DNA of 64,000 nt from Niastella sp. Lineage in GTDB: Bacteria; Bacteroidota; Bacteroidia; Chitinophagales; Chitinophagaceae. The DNA lies in the NCBI GenBank assembly GCA_016710595.1, contig JADJVM010000008.1, positions 1,364,001 through 1,428,000 on the forward strand, read 5' to 3'. The notes under the pieces were generated by a model. That model was not told where the DNA came from and did not search any database. It was given only the letters and a program-made list of their open reading frames with translations. This document shows, piece by piece, positions 52,257 to 61,595 of the stretch. Numbering within the stretch: position 1 is the first letter of the stretch; each line of letters opens with the position of its first letter. A program made the position numbers and the translations under genes.

Positions 52257-54344
52257 CTATTGAAAGTCGGCATCTGTAACGCCTTCATTAAATTTTACTG
52301 AAGTGATGGTAAGCGGAATTTCCTGACCACCGGAATTACGTACAATGGAGAATGGAAATAAAATATTCCCCACTTTTTTGTAATTGCTATAGTTAACAGT
52401 TTCTACTTCTCCTTTAGCATCCGTATTTTCTTCCTGTAACAATAAACCGGTCTTAGTAGAATATTGCTGTACAGAAGTTTTGCCACTTGGCATTACAACT
52501 TTTAACCGGTAAGTAGGTTCTCCATCTACTTTACCGGCTCCCAGGTAATCTAATTTATAATCGGATGTGGTATAATAAAGTTGTGGAAATACAGCTTTTT
52601 CATCGGCCATTCCTTTTATTTGGTCTTCGGTCATATCTATTTTTTGTCCGCCTTGCACCATATACCCGTTAGTACCATTAAATACTTGTTTGAAAATTGT
52701 CATAGCCCCCATCTTTAATTCAGTGCTTACTTTATTAGGGTTCATTTGTTTTGAAGTGCCTTCAAAACTACGGCCCATCATGTCTAAAGAAATATCAGAA
52801 TTAATAGCAGTGATTGCTTTTACCGCTTCTTTACCACCAATAGCTTTCAGGTAATCTTCCACAATGCTATAGGCAGAAATCTTATCGGTAGTTTTAGGTG
52901 TTTCAGATACATTTACATCAGCCGGTTTCTCTACTACCGGTTCTGCATAACGGTCATATTTTTTTATAGGATAGCCCAGGCGCATTAGGTTTGGAATGAT
53001 GCGGTCGGCATTACCGGCTATTACAATGCGGCTTCTTCCTTCACTAAAATATTCCTTTGAAACTCTTTTAATATCGTCAATACTTATTGCGTTAATTTTT
53101 GTAAGATATGTTTTGTAAAAGTCTTTAGGCAGGTCATTTATCAAAATATTGCTTGCCAGCTTGGCGCTGCGGGCCGGGTCTTCCATACTTAAAGCAAAAT
53201 AGCCATTATAGGCAGCTTTAGCAGTTGCCAGTTCTTCGGCAGTGATATTACCATCCCGCATACCTATAATTTCTTTCGCAATTTCTGCAACGGCGCTATC
53301 TGTTTTATCGGTACGAACGGCAGCGCTTGCATCAAACATACTTTGAAAGCGGCCGCTACCCAGCGATGAGTAACTTCCATAAGTGAACCCATGTTTTTCT
53401 CTCAAGTTCATAAACAATTTGGCATCGGCGCTACCACCTAAAATATAATTTGCTAATAATGCTGCATGATAGTTAGAGCCATTCATGGGGTTGGTAACCA
53501 AATTACCCATTCTAATTTCGGCTTGTACCGCAGTAGGTACATTTACAATATCAATTTCTGAACTTGCCGGGTTTTCTGCATCTGCAATTGATGGCAGGGT
53601 TAATTTTTTACCAGTCCAGTTGCCAAGGTATTTTTCTACCAATGCTTTAGCAGCAGCGGGTGTAATATCACCTACAAATGTGAGATAGCTTCGGCTTGGA
53701 GTTATATAATTATTGTATGCATCTTTTATATCCTGCAGGGTAATTCCTTTTATGGATTCTTCTGTTTCAAATTCACCCATTGCCGTATTTTTTCCATAGG
53801 CAAGTGCATTATTTACACGGGCTGCAATTACCGGCGCTGATTTTTCCTGGCTTTTTAAACCGGTAAGGGTTTGTTTACGCAATTTTTCCAAAGCTGCTTC
53901 AGGAAAAGAAGGATGCCTTAATGCCTGTGCCATTAATTCAAAAGCTTTTGGAAAATAACGGGTAAGGGCACTGGCAGAAGCACCGCTGGAAGATAAATTT
54001 ACATTCGCTCCCATTTGATCTATGGCTTCATCAAAATCAGCTTTAGACATTTGAGTTGTACCTTCTTCTAACATTTGGCCCATTAACCCCAAATGCCCGG
54101 CCTTACTACCTTCTTTAATAGGGCCCGCATCAATAATTAATGAAGCAGATACTTTGGGTAATTTATGATCTTCCACTACCAGTAATGTCATCCCATTGGG
54201 CATGTGGTAAATTACCGGGTCTTTTAAGTTGATGATGGGGGCTGGCCCTGCAACCGGCCTTTTAGACCTGTCAATTTTTTTTACCTGTGCATCTGCATTC
54301 ATAAAAAAGAAAGTACTGAGCGCAAGTATTAGTATTTTTTTCAT
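52257..54344 (-). CDS. Non-catalytic M16-family protein with C-terminal LolA-like domain
   Basis: A 695-residue exported protein (signal peptide MKKILILALSTFFFMNADA). Residues ~40-460 form two M16 domains, but the zinc motif HxxEH is absent: the matching place reads HLGLMGQMLEEGT. It is therefore the partner subunit of a heterodimeric M16 peptidase, the active subunit being encoded just upstream. The last ~210 residues (from IVEDYLKAIGGKEAV) look like a lipoprotein-carrier (LolA/LolB-like) beta-fold domain that senses or binds lipid or protein chains. It is the second gene of a two-gene operon, 23 bp after the first. Confidence 0.8.
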   Translation of the reverse strand: MKKILILALSTFFFMNADAQVKKIDRSKRPVAGPAPIINLKDPVIYHMPNGMTLLVVEDHKLPKVSASLIIDAGPIKEGSKAGHLGLMGQMLEEGTTQMSKADFDEAIDQMGANVNLSSSGASASALTRYFPKAFELMAQALRHPSFPEAALEKLRKQTLTGLKSQEKSAPVIAARVNNALAYGKNTAMGEFETEESIKGITLQDIKDAYNNYITPSRSYLTFVGDITPAAAKALVEKYLGNWTGKKLTLPSIADAENPASSEIDIVNVPTAVQAEIRMGNLVTNPMNGSNYHAALLANYILGGSADAKLFMNLREKHGFTYGSYSSLGSGRFQSMFDASAAVRTDKTDSAVAEIAKEIIGMRDGNITAEELATAKAAYNGYFALSMEDPARSAKLASNILINDLPKDFYKTYLTKINAISIDDIKRVSKEYFSEGRSRIVIAGNADRIIPNLMRLGYPIKKYDRYAEPVVEKPADVNVSETPKTTDKISAYSIVEDYLKAIGGKEAVKAITAINSDISLDMMGRSFEGTSKQMNPNKVSTELKMGAMTIFKQVFNGTNGYMVQGGQKIDMTEDQIKGMADEKAVFPQLYYTTSDYKLDYLGAGKVDGEPTYRLKVVMPSGKTSVQQYSTKTGLLLQEENTDAKGEVETVNYSNYKKVGNILFPFSIVRNSGGQEIPLTITSVKFNEGVTDADFQ

Positions 54345-54367
54345 GTTAATTCGTTTAAAGTTTGCTG

Positions 54368-55678
54368 TTATCCTTTTTTAGGTAAATAATAAAGTACTAC
54401 ACGCTGATTTTTATTCAGGTATTTACGAGCAACATCCTGTACATCCTGGCGTGTAATTTTTCTTATTTGTTCCAGTTCTGTATTAATGTTATTCGTATTG
54501 TTATAAAAAGTATAACCATCTGCTAAGTTTTCGGCTATACCAAGCATGCGGGTATTTTTATCTAAAAAGTCATTTTCAAACTGGTTTTGCAGTTTTGTGA
54601 ATTCGGTTTCGCTCATCAGGGTAGTTTGCAATTTTTCTACTTCTTCGTCAATGTCAGCAATTAAAGTATCTAATGCAACATTCCCATTGGGTAACCCGTA
54701 AATAATATAAGCGCCATAATCTTCCAACGCATAATTAAAGGCGCCTACCTGTAATGCTTCCTTTTTATCATCTACCATTTTAGTATAAAGGCGGCTGCTT
54801 TTTCCACCGCTTAAAACAGCAGATGCCATTTCAAGAACTTTTGAATCCCTGCTAGTCATAGGGGGGGTACGATAAGCAATCATAACTGCCGGTATTTGAA
54901 TATTGGCATCGTATGCAGTATCCACAATTTCTTTAGTAATGGGGTCTTCTTTTTGAGTAACCCTTGGTACCGTGGCGCCTTTAGGAATATCAGAGAAATA
55001 AGCATCTACCCATTTTTTAGTTTTTTCAATATCAATATCTCCCGCAATTGACAATACCGCATTATTGGGTACATAAAATTTTTTAAAAAAATCTTTAAAC
55101 TCTTGTAACGTTGCGGCATCCAGGTCGGCCATGCTGCCGATGGGTACCCAGGTATAAGGATGTTTGGTGAATAACCTTTTCATGATCTCAGCAATGAACT
55201 GGCCATAAGGTTGATTATCTACCCGCATCCTTTTTTCTTCTTTTACTACTTCGTTTTGGGTTTTTACACCAATTTCATTTATTACAGGGTGCATCATTCT
55301 TTCACTTTCAAGCCATAAACCTGTTTCTAACTGGTTAGCTGGGAATACTTCGTAATAAAAAGTTCGGTCCTGGGTAGTATTTGCATTATTTTGTCCGCCA
55401 TTTTGGCTTACAATTTTCATAAATTCACCCCGCTTGATGTTTTCGGAACCTTCAAAAAGTAAATGCTCAAAGAAATGGGCAAACCCGGTACGGTTTGGTT
55501 GTTCATCTTTACTACCTACATGATACATTACTGAAACGGCAACAACCGGTACAGATTTATCCTGGTGTAATATTACATCTAACCCATTCTTTAGCTTGTA
55601 CTCCGTATAAGCTACTTTTTGCGCCGTTGCATTCATACTAAAAGTCAGCAGTGCAAAATAAATTACTGTTTTTTTCAT
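54368..55678 (-). CDS. M16-family zinc peptidase, catalytic subunit
   Basis: A 436-residue exported peptidase with signal peptide MKKTVIYFALLTFSMNATA. The inverted zinc motif is HFFEH in FAHFFEHLLFEGSE (~residue 70), with the third ligand glutamate expected near ENVVKEEKRM (~145). It pairs with the non-catalytic subunit downstream to form the cage-like heterodimer seen in bacterial two-subunit M16 peptidases. Probable task: degrading peptides in the periplasm. Confidence 0.9.
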   Translation of the reverse strand: MKKTVIYFALLTFSMNATAQKVAYTEYKLKNGLDVILHQDKSVPVVAVSVMYHVGSKDEQPNRTGFAHFFEHLLFEGSENIKRGEFMKIVSQNGGQNNANTTQDRTFYYEVFPANQLETGLWLESERMMHPVINEIGVKTQNEVVKEEKRMRVDNQPYGQFIAEIMKRLFTKHPYTWVPIGSMADLDAATLQEFKDFFKKFYVPNNAVLSIAGDIDIEKTKKWVDAYFSDIPKGATVPRVTQKEDPITKEIVDTAYDANIQIPAVMIAYRTPPMTSRDSKVLEMASAVLSGGKSSRLYTKMVDDKKEALQVGAFNYALEDYGAYIIYGLPNGNVALDTLIADIDEEVEKLQTTLMSETEFTKLQNQFENDFLDKNTRMLGIAENLADGYTFYNNTNNINTELEQIRKITRQDVQDVARKYLNKNQRVVLYYLPKKG

Positions 55679-55831
55679 ATTTCAAAAATTAGGATAACAA
55701 AAGTAAGTACTATGCCTGTATTTTCAATATTTGCAGCTTCCAGAGTGATAAACGGTAATCATAAAAATCAAAAATTCAGAATTTTTAAAACTTATCCTTA
55801 CGCTTCGTAACTTTCCATAAAATTTTAGACA

Positions 55832-57373
55832 ATGGCCGTTCGTGAAGATTTTATTAAAACAATTACAGAAGGATACACTTTTAAAGGGGAATCCATTCAA
55901 TTGGGTTGTGGTATGCTTAATGGCGAAGTGATAAGCGATGCCATAGTACGGCTTCCCTTTAAAACATTAAACCGGCATGGGTTGGTTGCCGGCGCTACCG
56001 GTACCGGAAAAACAAAAACCTTACAACTGATTGCAGAGTTTTTAAGTGATGCCAGTATCCCGGTATTGTTACTCGATATTAAAGGCGATTTAAGCGGCAT
56101 TGCAGCAGCCGGGGCAATGAATGATAAAGTTGCAGAAAGATATAAGAAACTAAACCTTACCTATACACCGGAAGCGTTCCCCTGCGAAATGTTATCTCTT
56201 ACGGGTAAAGATGGTTGTAAATTAAAAGCGACAGTGAGTGAGTTTGGCCCTGTATTATTAAGTAAAATTTTAGGGCTAAATGATACCCAGGGCGGCGTGG
56301 TATCGCTCATTTTTAAATACTGCGACGATAATAAATATCCTTTACTGGATCTTAAAGATTTTATAAAAGTATTGCAATACATCGGTGATGAAGGAAAGGC
56401 TGAAATAGAAAAAGAATATGGTAAAATTTCTACTACTTCTACAGGTACAATTTTAAGAAAAGTAATAGAACTACAACAACAGGGCGCTGATGAATTCTTT
56501 GGTGAAAAAAGTTTTGAAGTAGATGACCTGATGAGAGTGAGTAATGATGGCAGGGGGATGATTAATATTTTAAGAACCGTTGATATACAGGATAAGCCAA
56601 AATTATTTTCAACTTTTATGCTTCAAATGCTGGCAGAAATATATGCTACCTGCCCCGAAGAAGGTGACCTGGATAAACCCAAACTGGTAATGTTTATTGA
56701 TGAAGCCCATTTAATTTTCCAGGAAGCCAGTGCCGCCCTTTTACAACAAATAGAAACGATCATTAAATTGATACGCAGTAAAGGGATCGGAATTTATTTT
56801 TGCACCCAAAACCCAATGGATGTTCCTGCATCGGTATTGGGCCAGTTGGGTTTAAAAATTCAACATGCCTTAAGGGCATTTACAGCCGCAGACCGCAAGG
56901 CTATTAAACAAACGGCAGATAATTACCCTACTACATCTTTTTATAAAACGGATGATTTAATCACCGGCATGGGGATTGGTGAAGCTATGATAACATTGCT
57001 GAATGAAAAAGGGATCCCTACCCCATTGGTACATGTAATGCTTTGCTCGCCCAGGAGCCGGATGGATGTATTGAGCCAGGCCGAATTGGATGCCATTAAT
57101 GCAAAGAGTAAATTAATTAATAAATACAACCAGGAAATTGATAGCCAAAGCGCTTATGAAATACTTACCAGTAAACTTCAGGAAGCCGCAGAAAAATCGC
57201 CTCCCCCGGTAAGTGGGCGACAAGAAAAACCTGAACCCAGCACTTTTGAGAAAGTAGCCAACAACAGTGTTGTAAAAAGTATTGTTCGTACCGCAGGCAA
57301 TACCATTGTACGGTCGCTCCTGGGGTCACTTGGCCTGGGTGGAAGATCCAGTAAAAGCAAAAGTTTCTTTTAA
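55832..57373 (+). CDS. HerA-like P-loop ATPase (DUF853)
   Basis: A 513-residue cytoplasmic ATPase of the HerA/FtsK clan. Walker A is GATGTGKTKTLQ (~residues 53-64), Walker B is LVMFIDEAHLIF (~288) and the arginine-finger-like region is RSKGIGIYFCTQNPMDVP. The C-terminus has low-complexity GLGGRSSKSKSFF. DUF853 proteins are DNA-translocase-like but their partner (e.g. a NurA-type nuclease) is not adjacent. A 153-bp gap separates it from the M16 operon in the divergent direction. Confidence 0.8.
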   Translation: MAVREDFIKTITEGYTFKGESIQLGCGMLNGEVISDAIVRLPFKTLNRHGLVAGATGTGKTKTLQLIAEFLSDASIPVLLLDIKGDLSGIAAAGAMNDKVAERYKKLNLTYTPEAFPCEMLSLTGKDGCKLKATVSEFGPVLLSKILGLNDTQGGVVSLIFKYCDDNKYPLLDLKDFIKVLQYIGDEGKAEIEKEYGKISTTSTGTILRKVIELQQQGADEFFGEKSFEVDDLMRVSNDGRGMINILRTVDIQDKPKLFSTFMLQMLAEIYATCPEEGDLDKPKLVMFIDEAHLIFQEASAALLQQIETIIKLIRSKGIGIYFCTQNPMDVPASVLGQLGLKIQHALRAFTAADRKAIKQTADNYPTTSFYKTDDLITGMGIGEAMITLLNEKGIPTPLVHVMLCSPRSRMDVLSQAELDAINAKSKLINKYNQEIDSQSAYEILTSKLQEAAEKSPPPVSGRQEKPEPSTFEKVANNSVVKSIVRTAGNTIVRSLLGSLGLGGRSSKSKSFF

Positions 57374-57415
57374 AAAGCATCAATCATTTACTTTAAATTT
57401 TTTAACCGGATAAGC

Positions 57416-59329
57416 ATGAACCCGATATTTAAAAACCGGTTTGGACCGGTATTCCTGGTAATAATATTAGTAATAAGTTTAAGTTTTATTACCCGTGTGG
57501 TATTACTGGTTTCGAGCTGGAGCAATATTGATTTTAGTTTCCTGAACCTGTTAGGCATTTTTTTTATCGGCTTGTTTTATGATTTCATTACAGGTTTGTT
57601 TTTTGCCTTACCCGTTGCGCTTTATTGCTGGCTGATGAAAGATGCATGGTATCAAAAAAAATGGAACCGGGTTCCCCTTTTTATTTTATTTTTCATCATC
57701 CTGCTCATCCTTGTTTTTAATGTGGGTGGTGAAATTACATTTTGGAACGAATTTAGTACCCGTTATAATTTTATTGCCGTAGATTACCTCATTTACACTA
57801 CCGAAGTAATTGGCAATATACAGGAATCTTATAATATGCCGTTGATCCTGGGCGCTGTACTCATTGGCGTTATTGTTTTGCTTTACCTGGTACGTAAAAA
57901 AATAACGCTGTCTCAAACTGTGAGTATGCGGTTTGCTCTTCGAAGTATTTATTTTTTAGGCTTCCTGGCATTGGCTGCTGCCGGATATTTTTTTGTGAAC
58001 AACAGTTTTAAAAATTTTAGTCGTAACAATTACGTAAATGAACTTTCGGGTAATGGTGTGTATGAATTTGGCGCTGCATTTTGGCACAATGAAATTGACT
58101 ACCCCAGCTTTTATAAAACCGGGAATCATGAAGAAAACTTTAGTATTATAAGAAACCTGCTGCAGCAACCCGATGCCCGTTTTACATCCAACCCTCTAAG
58201 TATAGAAAGAGAAATAGTCCCCGGGCTACCGGAACGGAAATGGAATATTGTACTCATTTCTGTAGAAAGTTTAAGTGGTAGTTATTTAAAATATTTTGGC
58301 AATACAGAAAATATTACCCCATACTTAGATTCATTAATACCACATAGTTTATTCTTTAAAAATTTTTATGCCACCGGCACCCGCACCGTAAGGGGTTTAG
58401 AAGCTTTATCTCTTTCCATTCCGCCTACGCCCGGCCAATCTATTGTACGCAGGCCCAATAACGAAAATATGTTTACGATCGGTAACCTTTTAAAAGATAA
58501 GGGTTATGATACCCGTTTTGTGTATGGTGGCAATAGTTTTTTTGATAATATGGGTTATTATTTTAGCCACAATGGCTATAAAGTGATTGATGAACGGGAT
58601 ATCCCGGATGTTGCCAATAAATTTAAAACCGCCTGGGGCGTAGCCGATGAATTTAGTTTTGACCTGGTAATTAATGCTTGCGACAGCAGCTACAAACAAA
58701 ACAAGCCGTTTTTTAACCATATCATGACGGTAAGTAACCATCGGCCTTATACCTATCCAGATGGTAGAATTGACCGGCCATCGAAATCAAAATCTATTCA
58801 GGGCGCTGTAAAATATACCGATTACAGTATTCATAAATTTATACAAGATGCTAAGTCGAAGCCCTGGTTTGATAGCACCGTATTCATTATAGTAGCCGAT
58901 CATTGTGCCCGAAGCGCCGGAAAAACAGAACTCCCTTTAGAAAATTATCATATTCCCTGTTTCATATATGCCCCGGCATTAATCCCGGCAAAAATAGAAG
59001 ATCGTTTTACCAGTCAAATAGATTTGCTTCCAACCCTTTTAGGATTGATGAACCTCCATTATAAAAGTAAATTTATGGGCTTTGATATTTATAATAGCCC
59101 ACCCCAAAACAGCCGGGTATTTATAAGTACCTATCAAAAATTAGGGTATTTTAAAAATAATGACCTGGTTACCCTGGCTCCTTTAAAGAAAACCGAAATG
59201 GAACAAATAAATCCCAAAAATGGAGATACCAAACTTGTAGTAGCCGATAGTAATTTAATTAAAGAAGCGATTGCCTGGTATCAAACAGCGAGCTATCTTT
59301 TTAATAATAATGGGTATAAAAAGAATTAA
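57416..59329 (+). CDS. LTA synthase-family sulfatase-fold membrane enzyme
   Basis: A 637-residue protein. Five N-terminal membrane helices (~15-190) anchor a periplasmic sulfatase-fold domain with ISVESLSGSYLKYFG (~280), the nucleophile threonine in TGTRTVRGLE (~322), FVYGGNSFFDNMGYY and IIVADHCARS (~490). In Gram-positives this fold makes lipoteichoic acid. In a Gram-negative it more likely transfers phosphoglycerol or phosphoethanolamine to lipids or glycans. It follows the HerA-like gene by 42 bp. Confidence 0.85.
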   Translation: MNPIFKNRFGPVFLVIILVISLSFITRVVLLVSSWSNIDFSFLNLLGIFFIGLFYDFITGLFFALPVALYCWLMKDAWYQKKWNRVPLFILFFIILLILVFNVGGEITFWNEFSTRYNFIAVDYLIYTTEVIGNIQESYNMPLILGAVLIGVIVLLYLVRKKITLSQTVSMRFALRSIYFLGFLALAAAGYFFVNNSFKNFSRNNYVNELSGNGVYEFGAAFWHNEIDYPSFYKTGNHEENFSIIRNLLQQPDARFTSNPLSIEREIVPGLPERKWNIVLISVESLSGSYLKYFGNTENITPYLDSLIPHSLFFKNFYATGTRTVRGLEALSLSIPPTPGQSIVRRPNNENMFTIGNLLKDKGYDTRFVYGGNSFFDNMGYYFSHNGYKVIDERDIPDVANKFKTAWGVADEFSFDLVINACDSSYKQNKPFFNHIMTVSNHRPYTYPDGRIDRPSKSKSIQGAVKYTDYSIHKFIQDAKSKPWFDSTVFIIVADHCARSAGKTELPLENYHIPCFIYAPALIPAKIEDRFTSQIDLLPTLLGLMNLHYKSKFMGFDIYNSPPQNSRVFISTYQKLGYFKNNDLVTLAPLKKTEMEQINPKNGDTKLVVADSNLIKEAIAWYQTASYLFNNNGYKKN

Positions 59330-59501
59330 ATAATTCAATTTAGCACACTAAATTCATTAACAATCATTTAGTTACTAATATTTTGCTAATATTCGACAGT
59401 TTGTAGTATAAATTCTACAAATAAACCTTAAATTATTTGGAGATTCAATGAAAGGCAGTTACTTTTACATCGGTTTTTCATAGGATATTGGATTTTAAAG
59501 C

Positions 59502-59533
59502 GGGACTAGATTTCTATCTTGGTCCCTTTTTTA
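59502..59533 (+). terminator. Terminator downstream of the LTA-synthase-like gene
   Basis: GGGAC (59502-59506) pairs with GTCCC (59522-59526), with inner AGAT/ATCT pairing, followed by a run of six T. The T-run overlaps the recQ stop on the opposite strand by three bases. It lies ~170 bp after the sulfatase-fold gene stop. The 201-bp gap also has a TTTGTAG/CTACAAA inverted repeat at 59400-59421 and nothing else recognisable. Confidence 0.6.
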
Positions 59534-61438
59534 TTTTATAGCTATACGCTTATTCTCATCAACAGTAATTTTTTCTTCGGCCATCAAAAAATTCAATACC
59601 ATCCATATATGATCTTCTTTTACCGGCTTAAGTATTTGAATGATACGGGTAGCCGATAATGTATCTTGTTGCAATAAACCCATTATTTTTTCTCCTAAAA
59701 TTTTTATTTCGCCGGCGGGCATACTGGGTATATTATTATTAATACAATTATCACATATATGGCAATTGCCCGCTTTTAAATCTCCAAAATAAGCAGCTAT
59801 TTGTTTGTTGCGGCATTGGGTTTTATCATTTATATAATTTGACATGCCCGATACCCGGTGCTCATAATGTTGCTTTTGTTCTAATAAAAAGCGGGTATTA
59901 ATAAATAAATCATCAGTATATACCCGGTTTTTTAATAAAATTATTTGTTGGCCTGCATAAGATGGTTTATAAGATACAATATTGTATTGATGCAACAGTT
60001 TTAATTGTTCAATAAGCTGCTCCACCGGAATTTTAATAAAGGCTGCCAGTTTTCTTTCTTCAATCGTAACTGGGTAATCCATGATGCCTTCATAGCTACG
60101 CAACAAACCTTTAATAACAGGCTCCAGGTTTGGATGCATTTTTTCAAAATCCTGCAAACTCCTTCCACTTATATTAAATATTAGGGTTGATAATTTTAAA
60201 AGCTTATCAGAAAAACTTATAAAGCCTAAAAAAGCCAGGGCCTGAATTCCAAAACTGGTATTATAGGCATTCAATTTATATTTTTCAACAAAGTCTGCCA
60301 GGTCAAAATCATAGCTAACGCTATCTCCCATCCCTGCTGGCACCTGCAGGTAATTCATGAGTTGAATATAGCGTTCTTTTAAAAATTCTTCATTAGGATA
60401 TTTAATTGAAGATTTAAAAAGTAAATCCTGCACTTCATTATAATCATGCAATAAAACGGCATACGCTCTTTTGCCATCCCGGCCTGCCCGGCCTGCTTCC
60501 TGGTAATAATTTTCAAGGCAATCCGGCATATCGTAATGTAATACCACCCTTACATCTGGTTTATCAATACCCATTCCAAATGCATTGGTACAAACCATTA
60601 TGCGCACCCGGTTATTTTTCCAGTCTTCCTGTTTTTGAGAGCGTTCTTCGCTGCTTAATCCGGCATGATAAAAGTGTGCCTGTAAGCCATTTGCCTGGAG
60701 CATTTGGGCAATTTGCAGGGTATGTTTCCTGCTTTTACAATATACAATGGCGCTACCGGGTACATTTGTTAATACCTGCAGCATTTTTGTTTGCTTGGCC
60801 TGTGGCATAAAAACGCTATAAGATAAATTGGGCCTTATAAAAGATTGTTCAAAAACGGCATATCCCTTGCTGAACTTAAGATTTTCACAAATATCTTTTT
60901 GTACACGGGGTGTAGCCGAAGCTGTGAGCGCTATAACAGGAACCCCGGGCAAATGTTCCCGTAAAGCAGCTATGCGTAAATAAGGCGGTCGGAAATCGTA
61001 ACCCCATTGTGAAATACAATGGGCTTCATCTACTGCTATCAACACGGGGCTGATGGCGGGAAGGTATTCTAAAAACAAAGCCGTTTCCAGCCGTTCGGGA
61101 GAGAGATATAAAAATTTAAAATTACCGAAAGCCGCATTTTTAAATGCTTGTATTACCTCATGTTCCCGCATACCGGAATAAATGGCTAAGGCCGGTATGC
61201 CACGTATCTTTAAGTTTTCTACCTGGTCTTTCATCAATGCAATGAGCGGGCTCACTACCAGGCAAATACCTTCCATCGCCATGGCGGGCACCTGGAAGCA
61301 AATAGATTTGCCGCCTCCTGTAGGCAGTAATGCCAGGCAGTCATTTTGTGCCATTACGGTTTTAATGATATCGAGTTGTAATGGCCGAAACGCTGTATGG
61401 CCCCAGTATTTCTTTAATATTTGTGTATAGTCGGCCAC
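59531..61438 (-). CDS. recQ: ATP-dependent DNA helicase RecQ
   Basis: A 635-residue 3'-5' helicase. The helicase motifs are LLPTGGGKSICFQVPA (motif I), VVSPLIALMKDQV (Ia), VDEAHCISQWGYDFRP (II and aromatic loop), ALTASATP (III), IVYCKSRK (IV) and QEAGRAGRDG (VI). The zinc cysteines follow as CRNKQIAAYFGD and CHICDNC (~550-590), with a short helical C-terminus instead of a full HRDC domain. It repairs stalled forks and recombination intermediates. The start is GTG 61438. Confidence 0.95.
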   Translation of the reverse strand: MADYTQILKKYWGHTAFRPLQLDIIKTVMAQNDCLALLPTGGGKSICFQVPAMAMEGICLVVSPLIALMKDQVENLKIRGIPALAIYSGMREHEVIQAFKNAAFGNFKFLYLSPERLETALFLEYLPAISPVLIAVDEAHCISQWGYDFRPPYLRIAALREHLPGVPVIALTASATPRVQKDICENLKFSKGYAVFEQSFIRPNLSYSVFMPQAKQTKMLQVLTNVPGSAIVYCKSRKHTLQIAQMLQANGLQAHFYHAGLSSEERSQKQEDWKNNRVRIMVCTNAFGMGIDKPDVRVVLHYDMPDCLENYYQEAGRAGRDGKRAYAVLLHDYNEVQDLLFKSSIKYPNEEFLKERYIQLMNYLQVPAGMGDSVSYDFDLADFVEKYKLNAYNTSFGIQALAFLGFISFSDKLLKLSTLIFNISGRSLQDFEKMHPNLEPVIKGLLRSYEGIMDYPVTIEERKLAAFIKIPVEQLIEQLKLLHQYNIVSYKPSYAGQQIILLKNRVYTDDLFINTRFLLEQKQHYEHRVSGMSNYINDKTQCRNKQIAAYFGDLKAGNCHICDNCINNNIPSMPAGEIKILGEKIMGLLQQDTLSATRIIQILKPVKEDHIWMVLNFLMAEEKITVDENKRIAIK

Positions 61439-61595
61439 GGGTTAAAATTAAGCTGAAGTTGTAATCATAACAATTTAATCAATTAAATATTTTAACTGAA
61501 GAAAAGCATCTCTCAAGTTGGTAGGTTTGAAATAGGCATAATTGTTTAAATTAAATTCTTTAAATTCGTTAACACAAATCTAAACCTACCCGTTT

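Noticed and set aside
57416..59329. Lipoteichoic acid synthase as the true activity
   Set aside because: The lpx operon and outer-membrane proteins show a Gram-negative envelope. Only the family fold is retained as the call.
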